Below, one piece after another: positions 1 to 6,034 of a stretch of 13,042 nt of DNA; within the stretch, counting starts at the first letter, position 1, and each line of letters starts with the position of its first letter. Source of the stretch: UBA9619 sp964630665 (GTDB lineage: Bacteria > Pseudomonadota > Gammaproteobacteria > Arenicellales > UBA868); assembly GCA_964630665.1 (NCBI GenBank), contig CAZVVN010000082.1, positions 1 through 13,042 of the forward strand, in the 5' to 3' direction. The translations under genes and the position numbers were made by a program. The notes under the pieces were generated by a model. The model was not told the DNA's origin and did no database searches. It saw only the letters and a list, made by a program, of their open reading frames with translations.

Positions 1-657
1 TATCTGCTCACCGGTCGGCGCACACTCAAGACCGGCCTCAGTCAGCAGGTAGACCTGGTGACCAACCCGGGCGGCCTCAGCTGGATCGTGGGTCACCAGC
101 AGGACCGTACAACCGGCCAGCATCTCGAAGGCAAGTTCCTGCATCTCGCTGCGGGTTCTGGCGTCCAGTGCCGAGAACGGCTCGTCCAGCAGTAACAGTG
201 GCCTGTCTTCCATCAGGGTCCGAGCCAGAGCAGCGCGCTGGCGCATACCACCGGAAAGCTCGTGCGGGCGCTTGCCAGCATGCCGCGAGAGTTCAACCCG
301 CTCGATGAGTTGGTCGGCACGATCAAGAGCCTGATCCTGGCCTCGCAGGGAAGTGCCAAGCATCACGTTCCCGCGCACATCCAGCCAGGGCAGCAGCAGG
401 TCAGACTGTGCCATATACGCGAACCGGCCCAGCAACGGCACGCCGTTGTCGCTGCTGATCGAACCGTCGAACACGCCACCGGTGTCCAGGCCCGCAATCA
501 GTCTCAGTATTGTCGATTTACCGACACCCGAAGGGCCCAGAAGGCACGTCCACTGGCCACCTTCAAGCGATAGATCCAGCTCATCGAAGAGCAGCTGTTC
601 CCCGTGGCTGAAGCTGCCGCGGATCCGTATTCCACCACTGGCCTGCGACTGAGTCAC
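1..657 (-). CDS. thiZ: ThiZ-like ABC transporter ATP-binding protein (partial, C-terminus cut)
   Basis: This is the cytoplasmic ATPase of an ABC importer, most likely for a thiamine pyrimidine precursor. The 219 visible residues contain the complete nucleotide-binding core: Walker A GPSGVGKST at about 41-49, Q-loop Gln84, signature LSGGM at about 134-138, Walker B LLLLDE at 154-159, D-loop SALD at 162-165 and switch His190 in THD. The sequence resembles the SsuB/TauB/ThiZ group. The substrate assignment comes from the neighbours, the ThiY-like binding protein just upstream and the TPP riboswitch at the head of the operon, and not from the ATPase itself. The start is uncertain. I chose GTG at 657, 35 nt after the thiY stop; no ATG lies in frame between the two, and no clear Shine-Dalgarno is visible. 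The reading frame is still open at base 1, so some C-terminal residues and the permease gene are missing from the window. Confidence 0.88.
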   Translation of the reverse strand, partial: MTQSQASGGIRIRGSFSHGEQLLFDELDLSLEGGQWTCLLGPSGVGKSTILRLIAGLDTGGVFDGSISSDNGVPLLGRFAYMAQSDLLLPWLDVRGNVMLGTSLRGQDQALDRADQLIERVELSRHAGKRPHELSGGMRQRAALARTLMEDRPLLLLDEPFSALDARTRSEMQELAFEMLAGCTVLLVTHDPAEAARVGHQVYLLTEAGLECAPTGEQI

Positions 658-692
658 CCTATGATGAACACCATCGATCAGATGCCACAGCG

Positions 693-1628
693 TCAGTCGG
701 CGGTCACGTCGATCGCGAGCGCGTCGACGGCCTTGACTCCTTCGACCAAACCGGCCTCACTGAGAAACCTCTCCATGCGGCGATAGCGGCCGGCATCCAG
801 AGCAGCCGGGCGCAATGCAAAGCGCGGTAGCGTGTCGGTCCAGGCCTTACGATTCAACTCATCCTGCAGTTCCTTCGCAGTCGAGGAGAAGATCTTCCAG
901 CTCTGCTCGGGATGATTGACGATATACTGGGTGGCCTTCTCGGTGGCAGCCAGAAAACGTGCAATCGCGTCTTTGTCGTGATCGACACTATTGGCCACAT
1001 AAATCAGTTCATCGTAAGCCGGCAACCCTTCTTCCTCGAGATAGAAACAGCGGCCCTTGATGCCCTCAATTTCCATCTGGTTGAGTTCGAAGTTGCGATA
1101 GGCACCGATCACCGCGGCAACCTGACCTGACATCAACGACGGTGAGAGTGACCAGTTCACATTAACCAGCTCAACATCGGATAGGGCCAGGCCATGGCGC
1201 CCCAGGATAGCAGTGAGCAGTGCTTCCTCAACGCCCGCGACCGAATAGCCGATCTTGTGACCCTTGAGGTCAGCGATGCGTTTGACCGGGCCGTCTTCCA
1301 GTACCAACAGGCAGTTCAATGGCGTGGCAACCAGGGTACCGACTCGCACCAGGGGCAAGCCCTCGTGCACCTGCAGGTGCAGCTGCGGCTGGTAGGAAAT
1401 GGCGAGATCCATCTTGCCGGCGGCAACCAGCTTCGGTGGGTCTGCGGCGTCTGCTGGAGCAATAACATCTACCTCCAGCCCTTGTTCCGCGAAGTAGCCG
1501 TTCTCGCGGGCAATGATGATGGGACCGTGATCAGGGTTCACGAACCAGTCGAGAATGACGGAGAATTTGTCTGCGGCAGCCAGTGGCTGAGCGAAGACCA
1601 GCAAAATGAAAAGAATGAATTTCTTCAT
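693..1628 (-). CDS. thiY: ThiY-like periplasmic substrate-binding protein (NMT1/THI5 family)
   Basis: This is the extracytoplasmic binding protein of an ABC importer for pyrimidine precursors of thiamine. Known ThiY proteins bind formylaminopyrimidine. The 311 residues start with a classic Sec signal peptide: MKK, a hydrophobic stretch to about residue 16, and LAAA with probable cleavage near 19/20. The mature start carries the family hallmark LDWFVNPDHGPI (about 26-37), followed by the ENGYFAEQGLEV segment typical of NMT1/ThiY-type proteins. The length is normal. The ATG overlaps the stop of the upstream small ORF as ATGA. The only purine-rich stretch upstream, GAGG, is 13 nt away, which favours translational coupling. 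The TPP riboswitch 236 nt upstream in the same direction supports a thiamine-related ligand and repression by TPP. Exact ligand chemistry cannot be read from the sequence. Confidence 0.9.
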   Translation of the reverse strand: MKKFILFILLVFAQPLAAADKFSVILDWFVNPDHGPIIIARENGYFAEQGLEVDVIAPADAADPPKLVAAGKMDLAISYQPQLHLQVHEGLPLVRVGTLVATPLNCLLVLEDGPVKRIADLKGHKIGYSVAGVEEALLTAILGRHGLALSDVELVNVNWSLSPSLMSGQVAAVIGAYRNFELNQMEIEGIKGRCFYLEEEGLPAYDELIYVANSVDHDKDAIARFLAATEKATQYIVNHPEQSWKIFSSTAKELQDELNRKAWTDTLPRFALRPAALDAGRYRRMERFLSEAGLVEGVKAVDALAIDVTAD

Positions 1629-1807
1629 GGTGATTGATAGGCCTCATAACGCGAATGGTTTGTAACGAGTACATCGGTAGGGTGGAGGCAGGCTCGGCAG
1701 ACAGAAAACACCTGATCGCGTTCTGCAGGCAGCACAGCCGACAGACTCCGAACAACCGTCTTATCGACGGCGTGTGCGATTTCTTGATTCGGCATGCACG
1801 CGCACAT
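1625..1807 (-). CDS. Possible small cysteine-motif ORF (60 codons) between riboswitch and thiY
   Basis: I do not recognise this protein. The predicted 60 residues have two cysteine pairs, CxC at 2-4 and CxxC at 37-40, a layout that could bind a metal such as zinc. They contain no membrane segment. In favour of a real gene: GGAGG lies 6 nt before the ATG, the frame is open to an ATGA overlap with thiY, and it begins 57 nt after the riboswitch P1 stem, where the first cistron of a TPP-controlled transcript would be expected. Against it: it is short, third-position G/C is only about 53 percent by hand count, and an overlapping frame on the same strand is also open here. It could equally be leader RNA with a fortuitous reading frame. 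Confidence 0.4.
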   Translation of the reverse strand: MCACMPNQEIAHAVDKTVVRSLSAVLPAERDQVFSVCRACLHPTDVLVTNHSRYEAYQSP

Positions 1808-1864
1808 CTCAGACCTCCGACCCGGCTTGGAAATCCGAGACCGCGCTTGAACTGAAGGCGGGTG

Positions 1865-1944
1865 TCCGTTTCCTTCGCCGGCATTATCCGGTTCAGGTTC
1901 GATGGGTCAGCTTCTGCTTCTCAGCCTTACGGCACCCCAACGGA
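1865..1944 (-). promoter_or_regulatory. TPP riboswitch (THI element)
   Basis: On the minus strand the element carries the standard THI-box landmarks in order: GGGGTGCC, a very short P3 (GCC-GTAA-GGC), CTGAGA, GACCCATCGAACCTG, then CCGGATAATGCCGGCGAAGGA. The outer P1 helix is directly visible as a 6-bp perfect match, TCCGTT (1944-1939) with AACGGA (1870-1865). Such RNAs bind thiamine pyrophosphate and switch off downstream genes. The target here is the small ORF, thiY and thiZ. I see no T-rich intrinsic terminator between the element and thiY, so control by hiding the ribosome binding site near 1815 is more likely than attenuation. The mechanism is inference; identification of the element is firm. 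Confidence 0.96.
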
Positions 1945-1954
1945 AAGCCCCAGT

Positions 1955-1983
1955 AGCATAACAGCGGCGCCACTCGAGGACAA
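1955..1983 (-). promoter_or_regulatory. Sigma70-type promoter for the thi operon
   Basis: On the minus strand TTGTCC (1983-1978, four of six to TTGACA) and TATGCT (1960-1955, four of six to TATAAT) are separated by exactly 17 nt. A start about 7 nt downstream would fall just before the riboswitch P1 stem, as expected for an aptamer at the 5' end of its transcript. A second, weaker candidate lies further upstream: TTGAGG, 16 nt, TATAAA (about 2041-2014). Confidence 0.5.
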
Positions 1984-2019
1984 GAAACCCGACCGCCGGG
2001 ACTTCTACAGGCAGTTTTA

Positions 2020-2025
2020 TATAAT
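2020..2025 (+). promoter_or_regulatory. Possible -10 hexamer (TATAAT) for the racemase gene
   Basis: This is a perfect TATAAT in an A/T-rich patch of otherwise G/C-rich DNA, 130 nt before the racemase start codon. No -35 box resembling TTGACA is found at 16-18 nt spacing, and the same patch can serve as a -10 for the opposite strand, so this is a weak call. Confidence 0.28.
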
Positions 2026-2066
2026 GAGGCAGGCAACCCTCAAATACAGATCGCCAATAAACAACC

Positions 2067-2098
2067 CCGGTTCTCTCCCGGCCGGATAGGAACCGGCC
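2067..2098 (+). other. Two mutually exclusive hairpins in the racemase leader
   Basis: CCGGTTC (2067-2073) can pair with GAACCGG (2090-2096). Alternatively GGCCGG (2080-2085) can pair with CCGGCC (2093-2098) around ATAGGAA. Both stems use the 2093-2096 arm, so only one can form. No T-run follows, so this is not an intrinsic terminator. It lies 58 nt upstream of the racemase start and could be a leader structure or chance G/C symmetry. Confidence 0.3.
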
Positions 2099-2155
2099 AA
2101 TGGGTCGGATTCTGAAACGATGCCGCCTGGCGCCCTATGACTTCGGAGATCTTCG

Positions 2156-2929
2156 ATGTCGGAACAACACAGCAGCGAAGGCCAGTTTGCCGACGGTGGC
2201 AAGACAGTCTACGGCGCCAGTGTCGGCATCCTGATGCTGGATACCGTGTTCCCGCGGATCCCAGGTGATGTCGGTAATGCCGGCACTTGGCCGTTCCCGG
2301 TGTTCTACCGCGTGGTTCAGGGTGCCTCACCGCAGCGCGTGGTGTGTGACCGGGCGGAGGGACTGCTGGATGCGTTTGTCGAGGCGGGCCGGCAACTGGT
2401 CGCCGATGGTGCCGACGGGCTGACCACCACCTGCGGCTTCCTGGCTTTATTTCAGGAACCGCTCAGCCGTGCAGTCAACGTCCCCGTGGCAAGTTCCTCT
2501 CTCATGCAGGTGCCACTGGTACAAAAGCTCTTGCCCGCGGGGCGACGGGTGGGCGTTATGACGATCTCAAGCCAGAATCTCAGTGCTGATCACCTGCTCG
2601 CTGCCGGTGCTCCAGAAGACACTCCGGTAATCGGCACCGAAAACGGTCGAGAGTTCTCCAATTGTATTCTGGAGAACCGGACCCGGATGGACATCACGGC
2701 ATGCCGTCTCGACCTTCTGGAGAGCGGTCGTCAGCTGATCGCTGAACACCCCGACGTAGGTGCAGTGGTCCTGGAATGCACCAACATGGGACCCTACGCT
2801 GCCGACCTGCGCCGTGAACTCGAGATACCGGTCTTCAGTGCAGTCTCCTTTATCAGCTGGTTTCAGTCGGGCCTGCTGCCCCGGGTGTACACCGGAACCA
2901 CCGCCGATCCCAGGTTTTCCACAGCCTGA
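2156..2929 (+). CDS. Aspartate/glutamate racemase family protein
   Basis: This is a cofactor-independent racemase/isomerase-fold protein of 257 residues. The family uses two cysteines as acid-base pair; here they are Cys93 in TTTCGFL and Cys208 in LECTNM, both in the expected settings. The protein could act on an amino acid, a hydantoin, or a related small acid such as a malonate or maleate derivative. The sequence does not decide which, so I give no symbol. The region before residue about 22 (GASVGILMLD) is longer and more polar than the usual N-terminus. The ATG start is well supported by GGAG 7 nt upstream. The gene is divergent from the thi operon. The following gene begins 138 nt later with its own ribosome binding site, so the two need not be co-transcribed. 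Confidence 0.85.
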   Translation: MSEQHSSEGQFADGGKTVYGASVGILMLDTVFPRIPGDVGNAGTWPFPVFYRVVQGASPQRVVCDRAEGLLDAFVEAGRQLVADGADGLTTTCGFLALFQEPLSRAVNVPVASSSLMQVPLVQKLLPAGRRVGVMTISSQNLSADHLLAAGAPEDTPVIGTENGREFSNCILENRTRMDITACRLDLLESGRQLIAEHPDVGAVVLECTNMGPYAADLRRELEIPVFSAVSFISWFQSGLLPRVYTGTTADPRFSTA

Positions 2930-3011
2930 CACACGACGCCGGTAATGAACTCGGTCTGCTGGTAGTCGACTTTCACAAAACAGGTCGATTATCCTCACCC
3001 TTGCCGAATCG

Positions 3012-3033
3012 CGTGCTGTGCCTACCACACACG
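3012..3033 (+). other. Hairpin in the leader of the PPOX-fold gene
   Basis: CGTG (3012-3015), a bulged C, and TGTG (3017-3020) pair with CACA (3026-3029) and CACG (3030-3033) around a 5-nt loop. That gives 8 bp, ending 20 nt before the Shine-Dalgarno of the next gene. There is no T-run. It may be a leader structure; no function is shown. Confidence 0.25.
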
Positions 3034-3067
3034 GAACCGACCCTGACCCAACTAAGGAGTGACGAAG

Positions 3068-3457
3068 ATGATTCCTGAAAGTGCTGCCGATCTGATGTCC
3101 TGGGAGAAGAAGGCTTTTGCCCACCTCGCACTGGTCCTTGCCGACGGCACACCCCAGTGCACACCACTGTGGTTTGACTATGACGGCACGCACCTCGTCA
3201 TCAACAGCGCTGCCGGCAGGGTCAAGGACAAGGCCATGCGGCGCTTGCCGCAGGTGGCACTGGCGATCTCAGATCCCGATAACCCCTACCGCTATATTCA
3301 GATCCGAGGCAAGGTCGTCGAGATCACCGAAGAGGGTGCGCACGAGATGATCGATCATCTCTCCGACAAGTACCAGGGAAAACCCTTCGACCACACCGAG
3401 GGGGATATCCGGGTCACTTACCGGATACTGCCGGAGTCTGTTCAGCCCAAAGACTGA
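3068..3457 (+). CDS. PPOX-fold flavin/F420-dependent oxidoreductase
   Basis: This is a small split-barrel protein (129 residues) of the pyridoxamine 5'-phosphate oxidase-like superfamily, close to the group annotated as PPOX class F420-dependent oxidoreductases. The family pattern is clear: an opening strand pair (FAHLALVLADGTPQCTPLWF, about 17-36), the RVKDKAMRRLPQVALAISDP cofactor-binding stretch (51-70), YRYIQIRGKV (74-83), and a C-terminal RVTYRILPESV. These proteins are normally cytosolic dimers that bind FMN or F420 at the subunit interface; which cofactor is used here cannot be told. I place the start at ATG 3068 because AAGGAG at 3054-3059 is 8 nt away. A GTG at 3059, three codons earlier, overlaps that AAGGAG and is therefore unlikely. 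The substrate is unknown. Confidence 0.83.
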   Translation: MIPESAADLMSWEKKAFAHLALVLADGTPQCTPLWFDYDGTHLVINSAAGRVKDKAMRRLPQVALAISDPDNPYRYIQIRGKVVEITEEGAHEMIDHLSDKYQGKPFDHTEGDIRVTYRILPESVQPKD

Positions 3458-3493
3458 TCACGCCCTTACAGGGACGGTATTCTTCTGCTGGCT

Positions 3494-3636
3494 ACCGATC
3501 CCTTTCCGGTCGTTGCGCAAACAACGCCAGCGCACCTGTGCAGCCGCACAAGTGCTGCTGTGAGATCTCACCGCTGGGGGAGAATCCCAACAGTGGCAAA
3601 TCCCCGAAGTCTCCGGCGATTAAGGCCCGGTTTTTT
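3494..3636 (+). other. Inverted-repeat-rich intergenic region, possible structured RNA
   Basis: Several inverted repeats follow each other with little space. They are ACCG/CGGT (3494-3510); CGTTG/CAACG around a 6-nt loop (3511-3526); CAGC-C-GCAC/GTGC-T-GCTG (3541-3560); the 12-bp palindrome GTGAGATCTCAC (3560-3571); and CCGCTG plus GGGA pairing with TCCC plus CAGTGG around GAA (3571-3596). GGGGA at 3577-3581 can instead pair with TCCCC at 3601-3605, giving an alternative fold. A run of six T ends the region. I could not match it to a known riboswitch or small RNA. The 262-nt gap (3458-3719) contains no credible ORF. Confidence 0.4.
3613..3636 (+). terminator. Weak intrinsic terminator candidate
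   Basis: CCGG (3613-3616) and CCGG (3627-3630) can pair around a 10-nt loop and are followed directly by TTTTTT (3631-3636). The stem is only 4 bp, so this is marginal, but the position fits the end of either the PPOX-gene transcript or a small RNA. Confidence 0.25.
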
Positions 3637-3719
3637 CGATGGCGTTAGAATGACAGGTAGGATACGTCGGCAAGCGCAATGCTGAACTGACAACGCAAGA
3701 CTACAACGAGGGAAATACC

Positions 3720-4352
3720 ATGGCCCGGGTTCGCGACATTCACATCAATGAAGTACCAGAGGACGTCCGCCCTGTCTACGAGCGGTACTCGAATGAGTAC
3801 GGACCTTTTCTCAACCAGGTCAAGGTCTTTGCACACCGTCCGCCGGCCCTCAAGCACATCATGGGCCTGCTGCTCGACCTGGCTGACGAAAGCCTGCTGT
3901 CGAAGCGTTACCTGGAGATTGCCTTGGTTGCCGTTTCCAGGCTAAACGAGTGCACTTACTGTGTCGCTCACCATGCCCCGCGGCTGGTCGATCAGGGCCT
4001 GTCACCCGAAACGGTCGCCGGCATCCTCGAACCGGACTGCGAAGGACTTGATGAGGTAGATCGCCTGGTTCGCGATTTTGCAGTTGAGGTCACGACCAGA
4101 TCTCAGATGATGCGGGACGAGATCTTCGACCGACTGAAGCAGCACTTCAGTGAAGAACAGATCGTCGAACTGACTCTGCGTACCGCTTTATGCGGGTTCT
4201 TCAACCGTTTCAACGATGCCCTGCAGATCGGCATGGAAAGTGGGGTGCTCGAGGATATGCTGTCCCGGGGCTCGACCCTGGACGAACTCCCACATCCCGA
4301 ATCGCTGGACGCAGAACATGAGGGGGCGACTCGGACAACTGCCCGACACTGA
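3720..4352 (+). CDS. AhpD-like / carboxymuconolactone decarboxylase family protein
   Basis: This is an all-helical protein of 210 residues in the CMD/AhpD superfamily. The AhpD-type active-site pattern is present: Glu77, Cys78 and Cys81 (ECTYC), and His84/His85 directly after. In AhpD the cysteine pair carries out thiol-dependent peroxide reduction, and Glu and His assist. Related uncharacterised proteins are annotated as alkylhydroperoxidase-like or peroxidase-related, and I can say no more about the substrate. The second half (about 95-175) gives further amphipathic helices. The last 25 or so residues are charged and low in complexity, probably disordered. The start is supported by GAGGG 7 nt before the ATG. 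The next gene, 122 nt downstream, is another CxxC redox protein, which suggests but does not prove a shared role in peroxide or thiol metabolism. Confidence 0.82.
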   Translation: MARVRDIHINEVPEDVRPVYERYSNEYGPFLNQVKVFAHRPPALKHIMGLLLDLADESLLSKRYLEIALVAVSRLNECTYCVAHHAPRLVDQGLSPETVAGILEPDCEGLDEVDRLVRDFAVEVTTRSQMMRDEIFDRLKQHFSEEQIVELTLRTALCGFFNRFNDALQIGMESGVLEDMLSRGSTLDELPHPESLDAEHEGATRTTARH

Positions 4353-4474
4353 CCTTTGTCAATCTGGTTGCCTTTGTTTTCACGCTTTTCATCGCGGCAA
4401 TGCAATCAGGCACAGGTCAGCTGATGCAGGCTCTCCAGTATATTTCACTGCCAAGCTTATAAGAGATCCTTGTC

Positions 4475-5014
4475 ATGCAGACACCACTGGTTCCACGTCA
4501 ACCTGTTCCCGATCTGATTGTATCGCTCGCCGGTGGCGGGACCTGGTCACTGGCGGACCAGACACCAGATCACTTTACCTTGATCGTCGTTTATCGCGGC
4601 CTGCACTGCCCGATCTGCTCCCATTACCTCGCCGACCTTAGCGAAAAGATCGGCTCTTTCACCAATCTTGGTGTCAACGTGCTGGTGGTTTCAGGTGATG
4701 ATCAGATAAGAGCAGAACAGGCCAAGGCTGACTGGAAGCTCGACAAACTGGACATCGGTTTTGGCTTGACCCCCGACAAGGCCCGGGAGTGGGGGCTCTA
4801 TGTCTCCTCCAGCCGTGGCAAGTCGTCTGCCGGTATGAACGAACCGGAACTCTTTCCCGAGCCCGGCCTGTTTCTCGTTCGGCCCGACCATACGCTGTAC
4901 TTCGCTTCCGTTCAGAGCATGCCATTTGCGCGACCTGTTTTCAAAGACATCCTGCAGGCTATCACCTTCGTCATCGAGAAAGACTACCCAGCCCGCGGCG
5001 AGGTTAGCCACTGA
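4475..5014 (+). CDS. Peroxiredoxin-like thioredoxin-fold protein (AhpC/TSA family)
   Basis: This is a cytosolic thioredoxin-fold protein of 179 residues with the redoxin/AhpC-TSA layout: a leading strand (APDLIV-like, here VPDLIVSL at 11-18), a central strand FTLIVVYRG, and then the active site Cys45-Pro-Ile-Cys48. The segment LGVNVLVVSGDD (about 65-76) corresponds to the usual peroxiredoxin strand after the active-site helix. Canonical peroxiredoxins have PxxxTxxC, so the CPIC pair points to the thioredoxin-like 'peroxiredoxin-like' subgroup, whose activity is less certain (thiol oxidoreductase or peroxidase). There is no signal peptide. The Shine-Dalgarno is poor (AAGAGA about 9 nt before the ATG). 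The gene lies between the AhpD-like gene and a PhyH dioxygenase, with a 91-nt gap to the latter holding nothing recognisable. Confidence 0.8.
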   Translation: MQTPLVPRQPVPDLIVSLAGGGTWSLADQTPDHFTLIVVYRGLHCPICSHYLADLSEKIGSFTNLGVNVLVVSGDDQIRAEQAKADWKLDKLDIGFGLTPDKAREWGLYVSSSRGKSSAGMNEPELFPEPGLFLVRPDHTLYFASVQSMPFARPVFKDILQAITFVIEKDYPARGEVSH

Positions 5015-5105
5015 CAGGTCGAGAAGCCGCGTCATGACTAGGCACTCGGGCCTGCCCTGTTTACAATTTACCAACAGCCACTGATTTAGGCCCGCCATCG
5101 CTACC

Positions 5106-5978
5106 ATGAACCGACAGCTGCCGTTTTCAATTACAACTGAACAAAAACAGCAGTTCAGAAAAGACGGTGTCGTCTGCCTGCGCGGACTGTTCGACGACGA
5201 GTGGACATCACTGCTGATCGCCGGTATTGAGAAAAATCTATCCGATCCGGGAAGGCGCTCGCGGATATGGGACCGTACCGATGACAACCGCACCGTTTTC
5301 TATGACTCGGACAACTGGCGACGAATCTCGGAATATGAACAGTTCGTGTACCACAGTCCCTGTGTCGATGTCGCAACGACGCTTCTTAACACCGATAGTG
5401 TGAACTTCTTCTTCGACGCTATATTTGTCCGCTCGACAGGTGTCACATTCCCGACACCCTGGCATCAGGATGAACCGTACTGGTCCGCAGGAGGATTGGA
5501 TACCATAAGTATCTGGATGCCACTGGTGCCGGTTGCCAGCGAGAGCGCACTGGCTTTTGTGCCGGGCTCTCATCTATGGCCAAATCACTATCGGCAACAA
5601 AACTTCGGTGAACTGAACCCCGATAAACAGCCGAATGTCGACGAAGTCAGTTATTCCGGTGATTGGGAACCGTTCCCCGACATCGACTCAGACCGGAATC
5701 GATTCAGAGTGACCAGCTGGGAAATGGCACCTGGCGATTGTGTTGCTTTCAACGGCCGGATCATTCACGGCGGTTCTGGCGCACTGGCACCGGATCGTGG
5801 CCTCAAAGTGTTCAACACGCAGTGGCTGGGAGATGATGTGCGGGTGAATTTTCGATCCTATGGCATGGACCCCGACCATTCTGAAAAGATGTGTGCCGCA
5901 GGTTTGAGCCACGGTGATCGCCTCGATGACGGGATCTACCCAAGACTGCCCCGGGTTCAGCCTTCGACACCGATTTAG
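5106..5978 (+). CDS. PhyH-family Fe(II)/2-oxoglutarate dioxygenase
   Basis: This is a non-haem iron dioxygenase of 290 residues, normal for the phytanoyl-CoA dioxygenase (PhyH) family. It has the metal triad His120-x-Asp122 in WHQDEPYW and distal His221 in RIIHGG. Arg231, ten residues after the distal His, is in place to bind 2-oxoglutarate. The jelly-roll strands are recognisable in SIWMPLVPV, ALAFVPGSH and MAPGDCVAFNG. Members hydroxylate very different small molecules, and the substrate here is unknown; the neighbours do not identify it. No signal peptide is seen, so it should be cytosolic. The Shine-Dalgarno is weak (TTTAGG well upstream). All catalytic residues are present, so I expect an active enzyme. 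Confidence 0.87.
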   Translation: MNRQLPFSITTEQKQQFRKDGVVCLRGLFDDEWTSLLIAGIEKNLSDPGRRSRIWDRTDDNRTVFYDSDNWRRISEYEQFVYHSPCVDVATTLLNTDSVNFFFDAIFVRSTGVTFPTPWHQDEPYWSAGGLDTISIWMPLVPVASESALAFVPGSHLWPNHYRQQNFGELNPDKQPNVDEVSYSGDWEPFPDIDSDRNRFRVTSWEMAPGDCVAFNGRIIHGGSGALAPDRGLKVFNTQWLGDDVRVNFRSYGMDPDHSEKMCAAGLSHGDRLDDGIYPRLPRVQPSTPI

Positions 5979-6034
5979 ACCTGCGCCAGACTGATCCAGA
6001 TCACACACTACCCGGTTCAAAGCCCAGCCGCTTA

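Noticed and set aside
1531..1884. 117-codon minus-strand frame covering the thi leader
   Set aside because: It runs into the thiY gene in the wrong frame and starts inside the leader right after the riboswitch, with no good Shine-Dalgarno; it reads like a shadow.
2567..3193. 208-codon minus-strand frame opposite the racemase
   Set aside because: It is antisense to the well-supported racemase and PPOX genes and has no recognisable motif.
3541..3640. tRNA, cobalamin or glycine riboswitch in the structured gap
   Set aside because: I compared the motifs I know by eye on both strands. No T-arm GGTTCGA, no B12 box and no glycine core was found.
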